A DNA stretch of 64,000 bases from Nansenia antarctica (Eukaryota > Chordata > Actinopteri > Argentiniformes > Microstomatidae): positions 46,957,948 to 47,021,947 of the forward strand of contig OZ022340.1 of the NCBI GenBank assembly GCA_963989245.1, in the 5' to 3' direction. Positions 12,194 to 24,084 of this stretch are shown here, piece after piece. Below the pieces are notes generated by a model. That model was not told the origin of the DNA. It did not search any database and saw nothing but the letters and a program-made list of their open reading frames with translations. The position numbers and the translations under genes are program-made. How positions within the stretch are numbered: position 1 is the stretch's first letter; every line of letters starts with the position of its first letter.

Positions 12194-14632
12194 TCAGCAG
12201 GTCATGCAGGGTGCGATTAAACCGCTCACATTGCCCGTTACCCTGGGGGTGGTACGGCTCTGTTTGATATTATACATTTTGCATAGCTGATAAACTACAT
12301 CCGCTTCAAAACACTTCCCTTGGTCTGAATGGATCCGTTGAGGGACACCGTACTTCTGAATCCACTCCCGTACTAGTGATTTCGCCACCGTCACAGCCTT
12401 CTGATCCCTTGTTGGAACCGCCACTGTAAATTTGGAAAACACATCTGTCAAAATTAAAACATTCTCGCGACCATCACTGGAGGGCTCTAAGACCGTAAAG
12501 TCCATGGCCACCACCTCCAACGGCCTGGATGCCATGAGACTTCCCAACTCAGTCACTACCTTCGGCACTGGGGCTTTTGAGACTATGCACCTCTTACACT
12601 GCTTACAGTAGGCCTCAATGTCTTGGTACATACCCGGCCAGTAGCATCGGGCTCTTATCAGTCCGAAGGTCCTCTCCACCCCCTGGTGTCCATGCCCCCC
12701 ATGCATCCGTTGCAATACCTCCCCTTGCAGACTGCATGGCAACAGCACTTGCTTCACCTGACCCCTGGGTGTCCTGGAACAGCCGATAAAAAAAAAAACT
12801 TCCTGCACCATCCGCTCCCACTGCCGCAGCAACTCGAGTGTCTGACTCTCCTCCTTGGCCCTCTCCACAGGCCCTGGTTTGCAGCCCTGAGCCCAGTACT
12901 TCGCGAAGGCCTTAATGACCGGGTCTACCTGCTGTTGCGATGACAGAACCTCCGCTGAATACACTGGGAAACTGGATGAGCAGCTCACCTCATTCACAGA
13001 GACGACCCCGCCCAACCCCCCCGAGCCCTCTACTGCAGCCTGCCCAGGTAAAAAGGTGGCTACACTCTCAGAGACTCCAGGACGGGTGCACTGCCTAGAG
13101 AGAGCGTCTGCATTCCCATTCAGCCTGCCCGGCCGATAGCGGATGTCAAAATCAAACCTAGCTAGGTCCGACACCCACCTCTGTTCAATAGCTCCAAGCC
13201 TAGCAGTCTGCAAATGGCTAAGGGGGTTGTTATCGGTAAAGATGGTAAACTTCCGCCCCAATAGGTACTCCCGGAACTTATCCGTCACAGCCCACTTCAG
13301 TCCCAGGAGCTCCAACTTCATTGCGCTGTAATTCTCCATATTTCTCTCCGCTGGCCGCAGGCCTCGACTCGCATAGGCAACCGGCCTTCTCCCCTCAGCC
13401 CTATCTTGCGACAGAACAGCTCCAAGCCCCTGATGGCTCGCATCGACCTCCAAATAAAACATCTTTGAAAAATCTGCATACGCCAGCACCGGGGCTGAAA
13501 TTAACTTCTGCTTCAAACTCTGAAATGCAGACTCGCACTGGGGACTCCATAACTCCAGGAACTGGGGCCTACTCAGTCTCGAGCCCTGTCCCTTCGGAGA
13601 GGCAAGAGAGGACAAAACATGCAACGGCACAGCCAGCTGGGAGAAGCCCTTCACAAAGCGTCTGTAGTAGCCAGCAAATCCAAGAAACGACTTAAGTTCA
13701 GTATAGTTCTGTGGATGTGGCCACTCTGCTACCGCCTGAATCTTCTCTGGGTTGGTGGACACCCCCTCCTCGGAAATAACATGCCCCAGGTAGTTCACCT
13801 TATGCTGGAATAATGAGCACTTACTCCACTTCACCTTCAACCCATGCTGCCTGAACCGGGACAACACCAATCTCAGCCGGGCCAGGTGCTGCTCGAAGGA
13901 AGGCGAAAAAACAACAACATCATCTAAATAAAGCAAAAGAGACTGAAAATGCTGGTCACCCAGAATCCTTTCCATGAGCCATTGAAATGTCCCTGGAGCG
14001 TTACATAAACCAAATGGCATACGATTAAATTCATACAGCCCAAATGGAGTACAAAAAGCTGTCTTGTGCCTGTCCTTCTCCACTACTGCAACTTGATTGT
14101 ATCCGCTGGCCAGATCCAATGTTGAAAACCATTTTGCTCCATGCAACGCATCAAGGGACTCCTCTATCCTGGGTAAAGGGTATGCATCTTTCCTGGTCTT
14201 CCAATTTAATGGGCGGTAGTCAACACACATCCTTATCTTGCCGTCCTTTTTCTTCACAATGACCAAGGGTGAGGAATAGGGGCTACTGCTTTCACTAATC
14301 ACTCCCTGCTCCAACAGTTGTCTAATATGGGCCTTTACTTCCTCATACTGACTAGGGGGTAACCTTCGATATCTCTGACGAACTGGTGTCTCATCCGTCA
14401 GTGGAATCTCATGCTGTATGACATCAGTACCCCCCAACTCCTCATCACTAAATGCAAACACCCCGGCAAATTCAGCCAACAATGCCCTTGCCTGGCCCAG
14501 CTGCTGTTCAGTTAGGCTAGGACAACTAAACTGTAGTAGATGAGCATTTTCTGTTCCCTGACCCCCTACTACTGCCTCAGCTGAGCATACGGAAACCTGC
14601 ACCTCCCGAGGTCCCACTTCCTGAAACAGCAC
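12194..14632 (-). pseudogene. Gypsy A pol: RT, RNase H and integrase N-half
   Basis: 812 residues are open. The reverse transcriptase runs from about residue 70 to 300, with PYSSPLVIVKKKDGKIRMCV, LDLASGYNQV and the catalytic LLYLDDVVVFS. RNase H follows (LEVDASHQGLGAVLSQ, FTDNNPLSHL, GNADALSRQ). The integrase has a zinc-binding HHCC region (HGGHGHQGVERTF...CKQCKRC) and a DDE core (VVAMDFTVLEP, IHSDQGKCFEA). The final residues run into another frame near 12250, before the last catalytic glutamate region, and the element is then interrupted by the LINE. No protease or gag precedes it: the LTR begins only 84 bp upstream. Confidence 0.88.
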
Positions 14633-14715
14633 TTCGCCTGCCCCTCCACTGTCACTGTTTCCTTTACAGAACCCTAAACCTAATCTGCTGTGAAATCATG
14701 TTCGTGACGCCAAAC

Positions 14716-15020
14716 TGTAACCTCCAGTAATCCAGGTTCCCCTCAATAAAGAGGCACTGAGAGCGTCTTATAAAAAGTTCACGTTTATTTCACAGTTGTA
14801 GTAAAAGGTTGTTCTCAGTCAGCAGATGCTGTGTGCTACGTGCTAGGTTCTTACTCAAAGGAAACAGTGACAGTGGCTACTGAAATAATGCGCCGTGTTG
14901 TGACTGCTACTCGGCGTGCACACCGAACCTCAGACTTCCCAAACTGGCGCTCCACTTCCTCCTTTTAACCCCCGCCCCCCTGTTAACCGTAATCCCCTGA
15001 CTAGGAGCGCACGGGTCACA
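14716..15020 (-). repeat. 5' LTR of gypsy A
   Basis: 305 bp, one observed difference from 8497-8801. On the element's strand the sequence following it begins GTTTGGCGTCACGAAC, the position of the primer-binding site. The outer flank is CATA. Confidence 0.9.
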
Positions 15021-15162
15021 CATATATTGTTCAACATGAGGACATCTGCAGCAATATCATATCACTGAACACTATCTTATCTCTGAACACTATCTTAACA
15101 CTGAGCACTATCTTAACATTGCACAAGATTTCTACTCTGTGGCTTTCATGTGTTGGAAGAAT

Positions 15163-15490
15163 ATAACAGGTGAAGTGGATGAGTTGGTGTTTGAATATAA
15201 CAGGTGAGGAGGGTGAGTTGGTGTTTGAATATAACAGGTGAGGAGGGTGAGTTGGTGTTTGAATATAACAGGTGAGGAGGGTGACTTGGTGTTTGAATAT
15301 AACAGGTGAGGAGGGTGACTTGGTGTTTGAATATAACAGGTGAGGAGGGTGAGTTGGTGTTTGAATATAACAGGTGAGGAGGGTGACTTGGTGTTTGAAT
15401 ATAACAGGTGAGGAGGGTGAGTTGGTGTTTGAATATAACAGGTGAGGAGGGTGACTTGGTGTTTGAATATAACAGGTGAGGAGGGTGACT
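15163..15490 (+). repeat. 34-bp minisatellite
   Basis: About ten copies of a 34-bp unit containing TTTGAATATAACAGGTGAGG, with a G/C alternation in GGGTGAGTTGG versus GGGTGACTTGG. The minus-strand frames are stop-free, which produces spurious repetitive ORFs. It begins immediately beside a candidate ankyrin exon's donor site. Confidence 0.9.
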
Positions 15491-15499
15491 AACACACAC

Positions 15500-15582
15500 C
15501 TGAATGTTTGTCCTTGCTTGCACAGATCGAGAGGAGTCATGCCGCTGTCATTCTTCAGGTGTAGGATCCTGTATCCTGATCT
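15500..15582 (-). pseudogene. Isolated ankyrin-repeat-like exon
   Basis: On the minus strand an 83-bp open block lies between TTGCAG (acceptor) and GTGTGTGT (donor). It reads RSGYRILHLKNDSGMTPLDL followed by CKQGQTF. The G-x-T-P-L-D-L-C core is the signature of an ankyrin repeat's helix start. It starts in phase 0 and ends in phase 2, with the minisatellite in the following intron. No neighbouring exon of the same gene is visible within several kb in either direction, so this is either one exon of a gene with large introns or a stray gene fragment. The parent gene is not recognised. Confidence 0.55.
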
Positions 15583-16470
15583 CTGCAACAGAGTACAGAG
15601 GTCACTAGACACAACACATTACAGTGTTAGAAAATAGCAATAAACTTTATTGTATTCAGGATGAAATAAAATTGCTAAGACTACGCGAGGTAAGGACAGG
15701 ACTCTGTAAAGGAGCGCTCCCGACTGAAAGAGCAGCTGGATTGCAGTGCCGTGCTTAGCGCTACTCTTGCCCTAGTAGGCTACAGTTACCCGTCGCCAGG
15801 GCTCAGTATTAACGGGGACATATGAACTGGATGGGGGGACAATATTATTAATACGTATTTTGATAACCCGATATGCTATTGTATTCATGCAGCATTAACG
15901 CATCTATTCTGAGGTCACAGCATTTCAGCGTTTCAGTTATTACCGGTAGGCTAATTACCGCTTTTTGTCCCGAAAAATATGTTGAAGTCCGACATATTTC
16001 AATCTCGCCGGTACCGGTGAAAATAAGTCCCTCTAGGCGCAATTTGCATTGGGCGATGCCAGCCCGAGAGGCAGTTCGGGGTGCGAAATGCCTCTGACAG
16101 AAAAATTGCAGTATAATAGCTAGAGAGAGAGTAAACAATGACCCCATTGGAGATAGTACTGAAGAACCTCCCTTGACAAAGGGGTACCGATCACTGGGTC
16201 CACCTTTTTTGTACCGGTAAGGTCCGGGGACAGAGGTCGGAGCACACCACCACACGACACAGAGTTACCAAAACCAATAGGCTATAAATACTTTATTTAT
16301 CAACAATTCATAAGCCTTACAGCAGGTTATTAGTGGGCTGACCGGCCCTGCCAAGACCTATACCCCCCTCAAGCAGTCTATCCCAGTTAACCAGCGCATA
16401 AGGCACTACGTGCAGTTCACACCCCTGGATTAACCAGCTATCATACAGAATAATTTTCACCCTATAATAA
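15583..16470. other. No recognisable gene
   Basis: The stretch includes AATAAACTTTATTGTATTC near 15638 and ATACTTTATTTATCAACAATT near 16290, which look like retroelement tails. The longest frame (15848-16255 minus) has no recognisable motif. Nothing else is supported. Confidence 0.4.
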
Positions 16471-16590
16471 TAGGCACACATGATTTCACCCTCTCACTAG
16501 GCACGCATGATTTCACCCTCTCACTAGGCACACATGATTTCACCCTCTCACTAGGCACACATTATTTCACCCTATCACTAGGCACACATG
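16471..16590 (+). repeat. 27-bp tandem repeat
   Basis: Four to five copies of a 27-bp unit containing CATGATTTCACCCTCTCACT and AGGCACA. It abuts the 3' end of the LINE at 16590-18360. Confidence 0.85.
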
Positions 16591-18360
16591 AGTGTGGTAC
16601 TTCTGGTGCTCTGACTGGTATTGTTACGTTGGGTTATGAATGAGTTAAGAGGAGGAGGAGCAGTGTTATGTAAGACTTTGTAGACCAGGCAGGTGTTTTT
16701 GTATTTGATCACATCTTCCCAGCTCAGAAGTTTACGGTTATTTAGGATAGTACAATGATGAGAGCTGTTAGGCTTCTGATCCAGGACTTTAAGGGTTTGC
16801 TTGTAGAGAATGGCTAGTGGCTTTAGTGACGAGCTGCTAGTTTGGCCCCAACTTGTCAAACAGTATGTCAGATGTGACATAATCATGGCGTTCATGTATA
16901 ATTTGGCAGCATTAAAAGTCATTACATTTCTGATATATTTAAAATTGGTTAGGCTAAACTTGACTCTGGCATACTTTCTTAATGTGTGTTTTGAATGACA
17001 GATTGGAGTCAATAATGATACCCAGATATTTAAATTGTGGCACAATGCTAATATTTTTACCTGAGATTAATATATTGGACACAATGTTACATTGTCTTTT
17101 AGTAAAAAAACATTCCTACAGTTTTATTTACGTTAAGTTGAAGGCATGAACGGTTCAGCCAATTTGTGATCTGATCCATAGCTGTGATGAGTTTGGCAGC
17201 AGCCAGATGTTTGGTCTTGGCATGCACATATTAATTACGGTGTCATCAGCATATAATTGTATTTCGACATCAGGGCAGACAGATGGCAGATCATTAATGT
17301 ATAGGCTAAACAGCAGCGGGCCGAGCATTGATCCTTGAGGTACACCGGTGCACAGGTTAAGAGCTGATGAACGGTGGTTGTTCACAGAAACATGTTGACT
17401 TCTACCAGTTAGGTATGACTCAATCCATTTGAGTGCTAATGAGGAGAAGTTAAAAGCAGACAGTTTGGCAATAAGGACCTTATGGTTGACTGTGTCGAAA
17501 GCTTTGCGAAGGTCTAAAAACACAGCACCAACAACACCTCCTTTGTCAACCATTGCTCGGACCTTCTCTAAGAAGAGACAGTTAGCTGTTTCAGTGGAGT
17601 GATGGGCCCTAAAGCCAAACTGCATGGGATGGAGATTAAATGGACCATTATTTAAGAAAGAAACAAGCTGCTCTGATACCCACTTCTCGGCAACCTTGGA
17701 AATCACAGGTAAAATGCTGATTGGGCGATAGTTGCATATGTTCTGGGGGTCATCTGACTTAAATATGGGAGATACAATTGCGGTCTTCCAGGTACTTGGG
17801 AATGTCCCCTGTAATACTGACAGGTTGATAGTTTGTGTAATAGGGGGGACTAGGTATTCTTTCAGAGATTTAAGCATTATAGAATATATACCATATACGT
17901 ATATCCTTCGCCGTTGAGGCTCTAAGAGAATTAATGATTGCTTGAGTCTTAAGTTCAGTGATAGGTTGAATGCTGAAGGAGGGCTTGCTTTCGTCAGCCT
18001 TAATAATGTTTTCTGTTGTTAAGGGAAAATTCTGTGCGAATTCGGCTACAGAATTGATAAAATATTAATTAAAGGCTACAGCTATTTGTGCTGGGTCTTG
18101 CATTAGCTTACCATTCAGTTTCAGCTCTAACTGGTTCCTAGGCCTGTGGTTGATCCCCATTACATTCTTAATCTGTTCCCAGATCAGCTTTGTGTTACCC
18201 TTTGCCTCATTAATAATTGTTATAAAAAAGTTGGCTTTGGCCTTTCTGATTGCTTTGGTTACTTTGTTACGTAATGAGGTGAACCTCTGCCTATCACTAC
18301 TAAATTTGGTCTTCAGAGCTCTTTTCAATGCAGAGTCTCTTTCCTTCATCAGGTTAAATA
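16590..18360 (-). mobile_element. Broken jockey/CR1-type LINE reverse transcriptase
   Basis: Three minus-strand frames form one decayed element. Frame 18065-18349 is the pre-RT linker (FITIINEAKGNTKLIWEQIK). Frame 17155-17877 is the RT core, with NYRPISILPVISKVAEK, LDLRKAFDTVNHK, CTGVPQGSMLGPLLFSLYI and the catalytic IQLYADDTVI. Frame 16578-17045 is the C-terminal domain. Frameshifts near 17050-17150 and 17880-18060 separate them, and no endonuclease is visible. The sequence differs clearly from the L2-like copies in this window (YADD rather than FADD; long KSYLTGR-type linker). Confidence 0.8.
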
Positions 18361-18559
18361 GTTCAGTAGATTATCTGGATCGATTCTGGCTTTGGGCTTG
18401 GGGCGAGGTCATTTCTTGTGAAATGTTTCGCCTCTTGGCCAGTCAAGACTTCACTGCGAAAAAACTCTAGTATGGCGTCCACCTTATACACTGGGAACGT
18501 GTTGCATTCTGACATTGTTGCTCAGAGCCCTGCCACAGCTCAAAACAGGAGAAAGAGAG

Positions 18560-19089
18560 GGGAACCAGCATTCACATAAGAATATCTTCTTCTATTTTCA
18601 ATGTGCACTTTTCATAATCTGGAACTGAAAAATGACCTTGCCCTACTTTACCAGATCCTGTCACAACTTAGAGACGAAAAGAAGGGAATACATCCTGTAC
18701 TGAGTTAGGTACATCCACACTTCACTATAATGAGCAAGAGAGAAGTGTGTTTACCTCTGGTTTGTCCTCATGTCTTTGAGCAGGAAATACCACTGCTATT
18801 ATCCAAATAAGGAGGATACATACCGGCATGTATTTATAGAGGAATTAATTCTGTGTCAACCAATTTATCTTGTTTTCCATTAGCTCAGAATAGTGGAATC
18901 CTTTTCCAAGTGTGAACAAGTTGTATTCATAATGTTGACAAGAAGAAATTTGACTGGAACATTGTTGCAAAAGTGATTTGAATCCCTTTGTGATTGGCAT
19001 AATAGATGGCATTGAGAGGAACACAAACTGCTTATGAGAAATGATGCTTCATTCGTTTTGCATTCCAATGCAATAGCTATGCTAGATGA
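18560..19089 (-). repeat. Inner inverted repeat, left arm
   Basis: About 530 bp that matches 19891-20418 in reverse orientation. The two arms give the same 62-residue frame on opposite strands (18880-19068 minus and 19908-20096 plus). No protein family is recognised in it, and nothing suggests translation. Confidence 0.88.
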
Positions 19090-19890
19090 TGCAGTTGCAT
19101 CACCGGCTTGTCAAGTACTGAACTCAAGTGCGTTGCTCAATCTACCCATGGGCATAACACCCACTCTTGACAACGCAGGCAGCGGCACGCCTCTGAATGC
19201 AACTGAAGCTTTTGAGATGAGAAGGGGCGACTTGGGGCGACCCAGGAAGAACCGGGGCGCAGACTTTTAAACAGCCTCTGTTTACAGCTCAGAAACACAG
19301 TAGAGTAGTGTTCCATTAAGAACAGCAGTGTTCCATTAAGAACAGTAGTGTTCCATTAACAAGGGAAATAAATCCCTATCAACCCTGGATGTCTACGAGC
19401 AATAAACGCTGTAATTCAATTTGATACAAGCAATACCGTGTAACACCATTTTAGTTTCTTTTATAGAACTTCCATTAAATGACACGTTCATTGTTCATAC
19501 TCTCTTTGTAAGGCACCATACTCCTTAACACCGGTTTCTCACCATTTCACTTGAGAATTACAGTACAGTTGCATTCACAGCAGACTCCTGAATCTACATT
19601 AGCGGTGCGTGTATGGCCTCTCTAAGGGTTATAACTACTCTGGAAGAAAGCTGTCTGAAAGTTGTCCCTCAGGAGATGATTTTTAAAAAATATAATAAAT
19701 TATTTTACTGTCAGTGAATGCTAGAATATTGGCTGTCTGTTTGAGTAGTGTCCAGCTTCCGCATCAACTATTGTCAAAAGCACCTGTCATGTCCTACTGT
19801 AAAAATACCACAGCCCCTGTTATACCAGATTACCATTTTGCTACCTACTAGCACAGTTAACATTGGAAACCTAAACCTATTTCATAACAT
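19090..19890. other. Spacer of inner inverted repeat
   Basis: About 800 bp with no gene. It has a small triplicate of GTGTTCCATTAAGAACAG around 19310-19360. No terminal inverted repeats or transposase remains mark it as a known element. Confidence 0.5.
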
Positions 19891-20418
19891 CTAGCATAGC
19901 TATTGCATTGGAATGCAAAACGAATGAAGCATCATTTCTCATAAGCAGTTTGTGTTCCTCTCAATGCCATCTATTATGCCAATCACAAAGGGATTCAAAT
20001 CACTTTTGCAACAATGTTCCAGTCAAATTTCTTCTTGTCAACATTATGAATACAACTTGTTCACACTTGGAAAAGGATTCCACTATTCTGAGCTAATGGA
20101 AAACAAGATAAATTGGTTGACACAGAATTCATTCCTCTATAAATACATGCCGGTATGTATCCTCCTTATTTGCATAATAGCAGTGGTGTTTCCTGCTCAA
20201 AGACATGAGGACAAACCAGAGGTAAACACACTTCTCTCTTGCTCATTATAGTGAAGTGTGGATGTACCTAACTCAGTACAGGATGTATTCCCTTCTTTTC
20301 GTCTCTAAGTTGTGACAGGATCTGGTAAAGTAGGGCAAGGTCATTTTTCAGTTCCAGATTATGAAAGTGCACATTGAAAATAGAAGAAGATATTCTTATG
20401 TGAATGCTGGTTCCCCTC
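19891..20418 (+). repeat. Inner inverted repeat, right arm
   Basis: Partner of 18560-19089, ending at GTGAATGCTGGTTCCCC. Small differences are visible (ATTTGCATAATAG here, versus the complement of CTATTATCCAAATAAG on the left), so the arms are similar but not identical. Confidence 0.88.
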
Positions 20419-21032
20419 AAACCCCTCAAACCAAATACAGGAGAAAAACGCTCTGAATTGCATTTGCTACCATCGCGTTGGTAACTAAGTAGGAGCTAAG
20501 ACATCACATCGCTATGAACATCTAGCTGGATGTTTAGCACATCACAACCTGCTGAGAGAACATCAACATGCTAAAAACACACAACTAGATGATCACACAG
20601 TATAGAGTGAATCAAATTCAAGTATTTAATGAAATAGTAACAGTAAAACTGTTGTTTGTTATATCGAGTGGGCTCTTCAACACTTCAACTTTCGTAATAT
20701 GCAAAAAAACTGAAAACACATTTAAAAATGTACGAGAATTGAGAATTGCTGAGATCCGGACCTTTTCAGCAGACTGTGTCTACATGGTGTAAGCAGAGCA
20801 GAGCTGTATACGAGGCAGACAGGAAAACTACATGGAAGATGGAAGTGCTTCTCCAGCTTAGTCAACCAGACATAAGAGGACCTCTTAGAGACGCAGTCAC
20901 AAGAAACTGAAGACCGTCTCTGGGCAGCTTCAGATCATCTGCTCTGAGCATACCGGCAAAAGGTGGGCAAATGCATTTTCAGACTGTAAGGTTTTGAAAT
21001 ACAATTTTTGTTTCAGAAAATAGTTTACAAGA
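20419..21032. other. No recognisable gene; lead-in to right arm
   Basis: No coding motif is visible. It lies upstream of the plus-strand peroxidase exons and could hold a 5' untranslated exon or promoter of that gene, but no promoter element stands out. Confidence 0.35.
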
Positions 21033-21331
21033 GTACTTTGGAGGGTTGTAGCTATCTTGTGATCCCAAAGGTAAGGAGAGTTATGTTTTTGTCTCCACTT
21101 TTTTTTCTGTATTATTTTTCTTTATTTCTTTATTAAGTTGTCTTCAACTAAAAATGTAAATAATAGAGCTTATGTATGCATGTATGAATGTTATGCATTG
21201 AAATGATGAGCATGTCATTTTTATTTTCTTACTATGCTCCTCTTGCTGTATTTTTTATAATGTATGTAAAGCACTTTGAATTGCCCCTGTTGTATGAAAT
21301 GTGCTATACAAATAAACCTGCCTTGCCTGTA

Positions 21332-21490
21332 TAAGCCATTTAGCTGACGCTTTTATCGAAAGCGACTTACTTTCATCGCAGTGAGTGCATACGTTTGTCA
21401 GTATATATGGTCCCAGCGGGAATCGAAAACACAACCTAAACGTGGTTATTAGAGCTGTGCTCTACCGACTGGGCCACACCAGAGGACCTC
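21332..21490 (-). mobile_element. tRNA-derived SINE (right arm copy)
   Basis: Reverse-orientation counterpart of 3826-3990, with the same A-box-like and B-box-like tracts and the CGCTTTTATCGAAAGCGACT tail. Confidence 0.8.
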
Positions 21491-21565
21491 ACCGGTCCTA
21501 GAGCTGTCTGTCTTCCTGTATGACGAGGCTGGAGCGCTGGTCCACCTGCCTCTGGTGAAGAGAGG

Positions 21566-21911
21566 CCTGGCTGACACCTGGCTGACACCTGACTGACACC
21601 TGGCTGATACCTGACTGACACCTGGCTGACACCTGGCTGACACCTGACTGACACCTGACTGACACCTGGCTGACACCTGATTGACACCTGGCTGACACCT
21701 GACTGACACCTGACTGACACCTGGCTGACACCTGGCTGACACCTGGCTGACACCTGACTGACACCTGGCTGACACCTGGCTGACACATGACTGACACCTG
21801 GCTGACACCTGGCTGACACCTGACTGACACCTGACTGACACCTGGCTGACACCTGACTGACACCTGGCTGACACCTGACTGACACCTGACTGACACCTGA
21901 CTGACACCTGA
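21566..21911 (-). repeat. 11-bp minisatellite, long allele (right arm)
   Basis: About 31 copies of CTGACACCTGG or CTGACACCTGA. The reading frames across it (up to 174 residues) are a by-product of an 11-bp unit with no stop codon on this strand and are not a gene. Confidence 0.92.
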
Positions 21912-22454
21912 CTTTTGTGTTTTCTTGTTTACACAGTGAACTCACTTTTTGCTTTAACAAAAAATTAAAGATGTATCTGTTTACATACAGGATATCCTGA
22001 AAACAATTAGGTGTTTCTCACTGGTGAATTGAGCTATCTTGTGATCCCAAAGGTAAGGAGAGTTATGTTTTTGTCTCCACTTTTCTTTCTGTATTATTTT
22101 TCTTTATTTGGTTATTAAGTTGTCTTCAACTAAAAATGTAAATAATAGAGCTTATGTATGCATGTATGAATGTTATGGAAGTGTATTTAAGTGTTTACGA
22201 TTAAAAATTGTTTATGGTATGAGGACCCCAGGAAGAATAGCTACTGCATATTTGCTGTATCTAATGATGGATCCAAATAAAAAAACAAACAAACAAACAT
22301 CACATGCAACCATGTGACAACTGAGTTGAAGGATTGACTGTTGTTTTTAAATGAACTTGACAGTCTGACTTCTGAAATGTAAGATGGTTAAAGATAAGTT
22401 GTGCTGAGATTTGATCTGGGAGAGCTGCCTGCTTTCTGTTGCAGCATCAACGCC

Positions 22455-23866
22455 ATGGCTGTTGGACTGAACCTGAGCTATGCTATCGTATCCTGCATGA
22501 TCATAGCATGTTCTTCTAGTGAAAAGGCAAGAATCACCAAACGTAAGTCAGCTCTCCATCTTCCTCTGCTTCTTATTATCCCATGCCTGCATTACATGTT
22601 TCTATGTACAGACAAGACATTTCTATCGTCCACTTTTGACTGAAAAAGTTTGTAGACTTGTAGTTTGTCTATATATCGAATACCTACATTTACATTTAGT
22701 AAATGTCATTTAGCCAAAGCTTTTATCCAAAGTAGTACAGTACAATAGGTGAATGGACTATATATCAGTCATTGTAAGTAAAACCTTTGGGTTAGGGATG
22801 ACTGAGACTTGTGTGACTGCTACAAAGTCATGTTACGTTATGTTAACACATGTTAAAGTGATCACCATGGCAGGTTGCCCTACAGAAGTTGAGTAATTGA
22901 GTAATTGAATTCTCCCTGTTTGAGTGCATTTGGTTGTTCCTCTCTTCCGGTATTATATAACGTTGTTCTGTGACTTTTTGTTGTTGTTGTTGTTGTTTAT
23001 GACATGTTTTGTGAACTCATTGCATGATACAGTACATTCTCCAGGTGCATTTGACAATAGGAGATTGATCATTTCCTCAATTCAAGCGAGCCTTCAGCTG
23101 GTAGACAAGGCATTATGTTACACCAAGAAAAGGTAATTACCCATTTCTAATCATAATTAGCCAATTCTTCATGTGCCCTTGAGAAAAAAATGAGGGAACC
23201 ATGACATGCCCCTTGCTACATCGAGCCACTCCTCTTAATCACAGGCAGAACACACCCCCCTCCCCCGGGCAGATGTTAACATTTCTTCGGCAAACGGAGC
23301 CTGAGACCCAAGAGGTTTCCAGAGCTGCGGAGGTCTTTGAAACAACTCTGAACATGTTACAGGACAGAGCCAGCCAGAGATACAAAAGGGCTTTCGCTGA
23401 ATCAGGTACATATGTCGATAAGAATCTGCATGATCTTGCTGTACTAGCCTCGTCATGACAGCCCAAGGGCCACATTTACAGAATCCTTTGCTAAATTTGG
23501 CTCATCAAAATTGTGATATAGTTAACTTCTCCAGAGTCCATTGTTGACATGGCAAGGAACAGCCAAGAGATTGAGAATCTACATTTCATTTACAGTTAAA
23601 TGTCAAAGATAATCTTCCGTCAAGCCTTTACTATAGATGCTTGCATGGTCATTGCAAAGGCCACGCAGGAACCTAATTAGGGTATCTATTCCAGACTGTT
23701 TGCATCATTAACTTAATACTGTCGCTTCTCAAGACCTCCTGTCATTGGAGGATGTGGAGCTGATCGCAGAGCTCTCAGGATGTCCTCCTCCTGTACATCC
23801 TGCCACCTGTCACACTGACTGCCGATCCAACAAGTATCGTTCCATATCCGGTGTCTGCAATAACAG
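22455..23866 (+). CDS. Animal heme peroxidase (MPO/EPX type), exons 1-4, partial
   Basis: Four exons with GT-AG borders and consistent phases: 22455-22542 (from the ATG), 23045-23132, 23245-23405 and 23734-23866. Exon 1 encodes a signal peptide (MAVGLNLSYAIVSCMIIACS). Exon 2 has ASLQLVDKALCYTKKR, matching the propeptide QLVDKAY region of myeloperoxidase-type enzymes. Exon 3 has MLTFLRQTEPETQEVSRAAE. Exon 4 has ELIAELSGC and NKYRSISGVCNNR, the conserved start of the mature peroxidase (YRTITGxCNNR). Such enzymes oxidise halides with hydrogen peroxide in leukocyte granules. The catalytic domain should follow after 23866 but I find no further exon, so the gene is truncated here. The start was chosen because it opens a signal peptide in phase with exon 2. 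Mpo, epx, lpo or tpo cannot be separated. Confidence 0.85.
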
Positions 23867-24084
23867 GTATCTGGTCTCATTTCTGTCATTTCATTGATTG
23901 GTGAGTAACATGTCAACATGTTGAAACAAGGCAGCTGGTGAAACTGGGAACAAGTCGGCAACCAATCAAAATGTTCAGACTTTTATTCTGAAAGATGTAA
24001 CTTTAGAATCAATGACACACTCGCTAGTCAAGCCAAAATATTGCATTACAATGGATTCGGTGAGATCTCCCCACTACTACCTAG
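23867..24084. other. Intron-like sequence after peroxidase exon 4
   Basis: Begins with the exon 4 donor GTATCT. No peroxidase exon 5 is recognisable before a hAT element begins at about 24085. Confidence 0.5.

Larger units (their letters stand above)
21033..23573 (+). repeat. Right arm of long inverted duplication
   Basis: Matches 862-4278 in reverse orientation. It lacks the LINE found in the left arm and has the longer 11-bp minisatellite. An internal direct repeat, the ~130-bp block ending GATCCCAAAGGTAAGGAG, occurs at about 21050-21200 and again at about 22030-22180; the same duplicate exists in the left arm (3330-3470 and 4110-4256). That internal duplication therefore predates the arm duplication. 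Confidence 0.9.

Noticed and set aside
15031..15612. A 193-residue protein with HPPHLLYSNT repeats
   Set aside because: It is the 34-bp minisatellite; only the 83-bp ankyrin-like exon at its upstream end has coding character.
15848..16255. A 135-residue hypothetical protein
   Set aside because: No motif, no splice or promoter context, and the surroundings look like retroelement tails; treated as non-coding.
18880..20096. Identical 62-residue ORFs on opposite strands as a duplicated gene
   Set aside because: They exist only because the inverted repeat arms are alike; no start context or family match supports a gene.
21436..21960. A repetitive coding sequence with MSVRCQSGVSQ repeats
   Set aside because: It is an 11-bp minisatellite with all frames open on this strand; unit length not divisible by three gives cyclic artefact peptides.
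22455..23405. A neuropeptide precursor, because the left arm's exon 3 in one frame gives WFFGKR-like dibasic sites
   Set aside because: Using the acceptor at 23244 instead gives a phase-correct exon matching the peroxidase propeptide and joins exon 4 with the NKYRSISGVCNNR peroxidase signature.
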